Of a stretch of 64,000 nucleotides of DNA, positions 60,456 to 64,000 are shown piece after piece. Within the stretch, counting starts at the first letter, position 1. Each line of letters starts with the position of its first letter. The notes under the pieces were generated by a model. It was not told the DNA's origin and did not search any database. It saw only the letters and a list, made by a program, of their open reading frames with translations. This stretch comes from Chitinophaga sp. YR627 (GTDB taxonomy: Bacteria > Bacteroidota > Bacteroidia > Chitinophagales > Chitinophagaceae). The DNA lies in contig NZ_FOUX01000005.1 in NCBI RefSeq assembly GCF_900114995.1, positions 868,001 to 932,000 on the forward strand, written 5' to 3'. The position numbers were made by a program, and so were the translations under genes.

Positions 60456-61298
60456 CTACGCTTCAATCGCTGTAGAAACAGTTAGTTCTTTCCAGGTCTC
60501 CAGTTCATTTCTCAATGAATCCAGTTTCTTACCCGCAAGCTCATACGCATCAGTACCCAGGAAAAAGTGTAAAGGCGGGTTTTCCACTTCCGTGATCTTA
60601 ATTACCGCGGTTGCTGCTTTCTCAGGATCGCCTGGCTGATTGCCATCTATTGATTGCTGGTGTGCACGTTGTGAGTCACGCACGTTGGTATATGCATCGA
60701 TCGGATGCTTTGGTATCACCAGTGAATCGGAAGCCAGGAAGTTTGTCCTGAAATAACCAGGAGAAACGATGGTAGCATGAATACCAAAAGGTTTTACTTC
60801 AGCAGCTAATGCTTCTGTCAGTCCGTTTACAGCAAACTTCGTAGCACAGTAAATACCAAATCCAGGGAAATCACCTACCAGTCCGCCGATAGAAGAGAAG
60901 TTAATAATATGGCCGGCACCCTGTGTTCTAAGATAAGGCAATGCTTTCCTTATCACATGTAATAAACCGAAGACATTCACATCAAAATTCTGACGGCCTT
61001 CTGCATCTGACAGTTCTTCCAGACCGCCTACCAGTCCGTATCCTGCATTGTTCACTACTATATCGATACGTCCAAATTTACTGACAGTTGCAGCGATCGC
61101 ATCTTCCACACTTTTCTCGGAAGTAAGATCTACTGCCAGCGGCAGAAAATTATCATCTTCACCTACTGCTTTATTCAGTTCTGAAAGGTTTCTTGTGGTA
61201 GCTGCTACAGGAATACCTTTCGCGAGTAATTGCTTTACTATAGAGAGCCCAAATCCTTTTGAGGCGCCGGTTACAAACCAGACTTTTTGTTGTTTCAT
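60456..61298 (-). CDS. short-chain dehydrogenase/reductase
   Basis: 280 aa from the ATG at 61298; the longer frame begins with TTG. Classical SDR: cofactor motif VTGASKGFGLSIV (TGxxxGxG), VNNAG in IDIVVNNAGYG, catalytic Ser in INFSSIGG, Tyr-Lys in YCATKFAVNG, then PGYFRT. NAD(P)-dependent reductase of unknown substrate. It is in the direction of the AraC gene at 61401-62294 and 103 bp downstream of it, so the AraC product probably activates it; the truncated AraC follows immediately. Confidence 0.92.
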   Translation of the reverse strand: MKQQKVWFVTGASKGFGLSIVKQLLAKGIPVAATTRNLSELNKAVGEDDNFLPLAVDLTSEKSVEDAIAATVSKFGRIDIVVNNAGYGLVGGLEELSDAEGRQNFDVNVFGLLHVIRKALPYLRTQGAGHIINFSSIGGLVGDFPGFGIYCATKFAVNGLTEALAAEVKPFGIHATIVSPGYFRTNFLASDSLVIPKHPIDAYTNVRDSQRAHQQSIDGNQPGDPEKAATAVIKITEVENPPLHFFLGTDAYELAGKKLDSLRNELETWKELTVSTAIEA

Positions 61299-61400
61299 AA
61301 TTTGTTTCTTTTGTTGTTGATACAAAGCTACGGCAACAAAAGCCCCTCGTCATTACACCATTCAAAGCGATACTTGTATCTTTCAAACAGCGCCCTTTTT

Positions 61401-62294
61401 TTAGATATTTCTGAAGGCAGTAGGCGTTGTATCTACCTGTCTGCGGAAGAACTTATTAAAATGCGCGGGCTCTTCAAACCCAAGTGCATAGCTGATCTCA
61501 GAGATATTCCAGTCTGTATGTTTCAATAAGGACTTTGCTTCGCTGGCCAGTCTTTCAAATATATGTTCCGTAGTAGTACGTCCGGTTGTTTCCTTGATCG
61601 CACGGTTCAAATGATTCACATGCACAGACAACTGTCGTGCAAAATCATTGGCAGAACGCAGCTCAAAACGCTGATGTGGTGATTCGATAGGAAACTGGCG
61701 TTCGAGCAGTTCTGTAAAGACAGAAGTAATACGTGTCTTTGCATCACTATGCTGATACAGTTTTTCTGAGGGAGATAGTTTCAATGCATAGTGAATGATC
61801 TCCATCACATAGTTGTTCAGCAGATCATATTTATATACATAGTCTGACCGGATCTCTTCCATCATCTTTTCAAAGATGTTCGTCACCTGCTGGTCCTGTA
61901 TATCATTCAGGAAATAGGCTGGTTTTCCACCCTGTGCAAACATGGGAAAATCGGTCATGCTGCCGCGGATCCTTTCTGTAAAAAAGCCTTCTCTGAAAAT
62001 ACAGAAAAAGCCACTCAGATCGGGGGCAAGCGACTGCCAGGTATAGGGTACATTCGGATTAAAGAACATCAGGGTAGTACCTGATACTTCTATGCTTTTA
62101 TCTGCATAATGATAGAAACCATGTCCCCTGGACAAGCCTATTTTATAAAAGGTCTTACGGCTGTAACGGGGCGGCGTGGTTCCCACATGACCTTCCAGAC
62201 TGAATACATTGAAATGCCCTGTTTCCTTACTCAGGTTGGCCGGCACTTCTTTGATCTTATTCTGATAAAAATCTTCGAGTGTTTCTGTTAGCAT
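61401..62294 (-). CDS. AraC-family transcription regulator
   Basis: 297 aa. The sensor half (1-180) has GHFNVFSLEGHVGTTPPRYS and SGTTLMFFNPNVPYTWQSL; the C-terminal AraC domain (about 195-296) shows RSANDFARQLSVHVNHLNRA and WNISEISYALGFEEPAHFNK with the ending FFRRQVDTTPTAFRNI. It is the complete version of the truncated regulator at 59826. It likely controls the SDR and Atu4866 genes downstream on the same strand. Confidence 0.93.
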   Translation of the reverse strand: MLTETLEDFYQNKIKEVPANLSKETGHFNVFSLEGHVGTTPPRYSRKTFYKIGLSRGHGFYHYADKSIEVSGTTLMFFNPNVPYTWQSLAPDLSGFFCIFREGFFTERIRGSMTDFPMFAQGGKPAYFLNDIQDQQVTNIFEKMMEEIRSDYVYKYDLLNNYVMEIIHYALKLSPSEKLYQHSDAKTRITSVFTELLERQFPIESPHQRFELRSANDFARQLSVHVNHLNRAIKETTGRTTTEHIFERLASEAKSLLKHTDWNISEISYALGFEEPAHFNKFFRRQVDTTPTAFRNI

Positions 62295-62525
62295 GCGTGC
62301 TATTGTTAAATGCGATATTTTAAATTGGAGATATGATCTTGCGGGGAAATACCTGTCTTAAAAACGCCCATACTTTTTCATACCCTGCAAAATTAAGGCG
62401 ATGTATCGGGTCATTCATTACGATAAACAAAGGATTACTTATAAAATTCAAACAATTCACTTTCCCGGAATAGCAAGTTTCGGGTTTTCCGGCCCTCCCC
62501 CCTTCCCTACTTTTACAAAAAAAAG

Positions 62526-63242
62526 ATGATGAAAAATATCGCGGAACGCCTGCATAGCAAGGATTGGCAGCAGATCAGCGATAATATGCATGAGCGCGGT
62601 TATGCCCTGATACAGGAACTGCTGACCGCTCAGGAATGCCAGGAACTGATTGAATTGTATAATGACAAAGCGTCTTACCGAAAAACGATCTCCATGGAAC
62701 GATACCGTTTCGGATCAGGAGAATATAAATACTTCCGGTACCCGCTACCGGATCTGATCACGACTGTCAGGGAAACGGTCTATCCTTATCTGGCAACGAT
62801 CGCCAATAAATGGATGGAGGTCCTGCAGTCTGATCACCGCTTTCCTTCCGCCCATTCCACGTTAAGAGAACAATGCAGCGAAAAGGGACAGGACAAACCA
62901 ACCGTCCTCATCCTGAAATATGGCGCCGGTGGTTTCAATACCCTGCACCAGGATCTATACGGCGACATATGGTTTCCCATGCAGGCCGTCCTCTTCCTGA
63001 ATGAACCTGGCGAGGACTATAATGGAGGTGAATTTGTACTGACAGAACAGATTCCCCGTGCACAGTCCAAAGCCAGCGTGATATCCGCCCATAAAGGCGA
63101 TATGTTATTATTTACGACCAACTTCCGGCCTGTAAAAGGTACGAGGGGGTATTACAGGGTGAATATGAAACATGGAGTCAGTCCTTTACATAGTGGGAAC
63201 AGGCATACCCTGGGTATCATTTTTCATGATGCGCAGACCTGA
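62526..63242 (+). CDS. 2-oxoglutarate/Fe(II)-dependent oxygenase
   Basis: 238 aa with the double-stranded beta-helix facial triad: His141 and Asp143 in LHQDLYGD and a distal His at 216 in NMKHGVSPLHSG, with Arg226 in SGNRHTLG as the 2-oxoglutarate anchor. The FLNEPGEDYNGGEFVL strand and the N-terminal helix (MHERGYALIQELLTAQECQE) fit prolyl-hydroxylase-like members such as the AlkB-adjacent or PKHD-type groups. It hydroxylates an unknown protein or small molecule. It stands alone, after a 231-bp gap and before a strong terminator. Confidence 0.85.
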   Translation: MMKNIAERLHSKDWQQISDNMHERGYALIQELLTAQECQELIELYNDKASYRKTISMERYRFGSGEYKYFRYPLPDLITTVRETVYPYLATIANKWMEVLQSDHRFPSAHSTLREQCSEKGQDKPTVLILKYGAGGFNTLHQDLYGDIWFPMQAVLFLNEPGEDYNGGEFVLTEQIPRAQSKASVISAHKGDMLLFTTNFRPVKGTRGYYRVNMKHGVSPLHSGNRHTLGIIFHDAQT

Positions 63243-63277
63243 GTACAGCTGCCGCATCGATTATCTTCCCGCAACAG

Positions 63278-63304
63278 AAAGGGACTTCATTCTGAAGTCC
63301 CTTT
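63278..63304. terminator. terminator between convergent genes
   Basis: Perfect 12-bp stem aaagggacttca / tgaagtcccttt with a 3-nt loop, between the oxygenase and the oxidoreductase that runs toward it. Confidence 0.85.
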
Positions 63305-63330
63305 GCTTATTCTCCATATGGAGTAATCTT

Positions 63331-64000
63331 TTAAATCTCAACGACGATATTACCCGTTTCGCCTCTACGTACGATCAGGGTCAGTGCCTGATCTGCTGTC
63401 TGCAGATGAAAATGGCGCGGGTCCAGCAGTGGCAGTATCTGTCCTGCTTCTGCCATTCTTGTTGCTTCTCTTAAGATCGCACCGTGGTGCTCTCTGCCCA
63501 TTCCTGTCAGCATGGGCAGTAAGGTGAAGACGCCGGAATAAGTAGCCGCTTTGGAGGATAATGGAGCCAGACTGTGAGAGCCCCATCCCAGGGAACTGAT
63601 CACATGGCCATTAAACTGCTTTACAGCCTCAAATGAAGCGTCCAGCGTTGCGCCACCTACAGTATCAAAAACGATATCAAAACCAGCACCACGGGTGTAT
63701 TTGTTCACATAATCCGCAACACTAACTGTATCTGCGTCGATATATGTGGCGCCAAACCACTCGATGATCGCCTGTTTATCATCTGTATCAGTGGCATAAA
63801 CATCCGCACCGAATGCACGGGCGATCTGAATGGCCATTTGTCCGATACCACCGGAACCACCATGTATCAGTACTTTCTGTCCCTCTTCGATCCTTGCTTT
63901 ATCTACCAGGCCTTCCCATGCGGTAACAAAACCAAAGGGTATGGCTGCTGCTTCACGCATGGTCAGATTGGCTGGTTTGCGTGCGATGAGTTCTGCGTCT
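63331..64000 (-). CDS. zinc-independent quinone oxidoreductase/alcohol dehydrogenase-like, 5' end outside window
   Basis: The frame stays open to the last base, so the start lies beyond 64000; 223 residues are visible. The Rossmann half is complete: KVLIHGGSGGIGQMAIQIAR (GxGGxG), a second strand DVYATDTDDK, then AGFDIVFDTVGGATLDASF. The fragment begins just before PANLTMREAAAIPFGFVTAW, the usual linker from the catalytic GroES-like domain. MDR superfamily, NADPH:quinone reductase group. No zinc-binding Cys is visible in this half. Confidence 0.9.
   Translation of the reverse strand, partial: DAELIARKPANLTMREAAAIPFGFVTAWEGLVDKARIEEGQKVLIHGGSGGIGQMAIQIARAFGADVYATDTDDKQAIIEWFGATYIDADTVSVADYVNKYTRGAGFDIVFDTVGGATLDASFEAVKQFNGHVISSLGWGSHSLAPLSSKAATYSGVFTLLPMLTGMGREHHGAILREATRMAEAGQILPLLDPRHFHLQTADQALTLIVRRGETGNIVVEI

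Overview
The window is chromosomal DNA from a Bacteroidota member, most likely Chitinophaga or a close relative (inference). The support is a SusC/SusD glycan-uptake locus, a hybrid two-component regulator, several regulator-propeller kinases, many lipoproteins with short lipobox signals, a promoter of the TAnnTTTG type, moderate GC, and almost no Shine-Dalgarno sequences (hsp20 is the exception).

Layout. 1-9.4 kb: a Nei-like DNA glycosylase, an unknown protein, a HipA-like kinase overlapping a DUF3037 gene, a class-2 UvrA, a TPR protein, a ricin-type lectin, a lipoprotein and an NmrA-type reductase. 9.6-15 kb: a locus I could not match to any named system. It holds a decayed cysteine-peptidase remnant, a Thr-repeat protein, a clostripain-like (C11, caspase-fold) protease without a signal peptide, and a large sensor kinase whose start overlaps the protease start head to head. 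16.1-20.8 kb: an accretion island beside tRNA-Leu and tRNA-Gly. It carries a glycosyltransferase and two different nucleotidyltransferase toxin-antitoxin pairs (DUF6922/AbiEii-like and AbiEi/AbiEii), is bounded by 51-bp direct repeats and a 15-bp copy of the tRNA-Leu 3' end, and lies next to a truncated glycerophosphodiesterase. 21-33 kb: housekeeping and envelope genes (Hsp20, a NarL-type response regulator, a Gre-like factor, lipoproteins, a kelch protein, an AraC regulator, an AI-2E-type permease).

33.3-34 kb is a decayed stretch with 21-bp tandem repeats, a hairpin and an S41 peptidase fragment. 34-36.9 kb is a compact operon: SPFH/YdjI-like protein, zinc ribbon, coiled-coil zinc protein and a DUF6620-like protein. 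36.9-50 kb holds an SH3-like lipoprotein and then a polysaccharide utilisation locus (HTCS, SusC, SusD, surface glycan-binding protein, clan GH-A hydrolase), with three 21-bp-phased repeats in front of susC. 50-55 kb: a lipoprotein, an ECF sigma factor with a membrane partner, a frameshifted DUF4198-like gene and a siderophore-type TonB receptor. 55-64 kb: AraC and TetR regulators, an alpha/beta hydrolase sharing TetR-type palindromes with the tetR gene, a nitronate monooxygenase, an Atu4866-family protein, a truncated AraC, an SDR, a full AraC, a 2OG-Fe(II) oxygenase and the start-truncated end of a quinone oxidoreductase.

The main candidates for unfamiliar biology are the C11 protease/Thr-repeat protein/sensor kinase locus, the SPFH-zinc ribbon operon, and a possible dispersed intergenic element (shared 13-mer, helically phased short tandem repeats, long imperfect hairpin) seen at about 33.4 and 58.1-58.4 kb. 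All assignments come from reading motifs; no database search was run.
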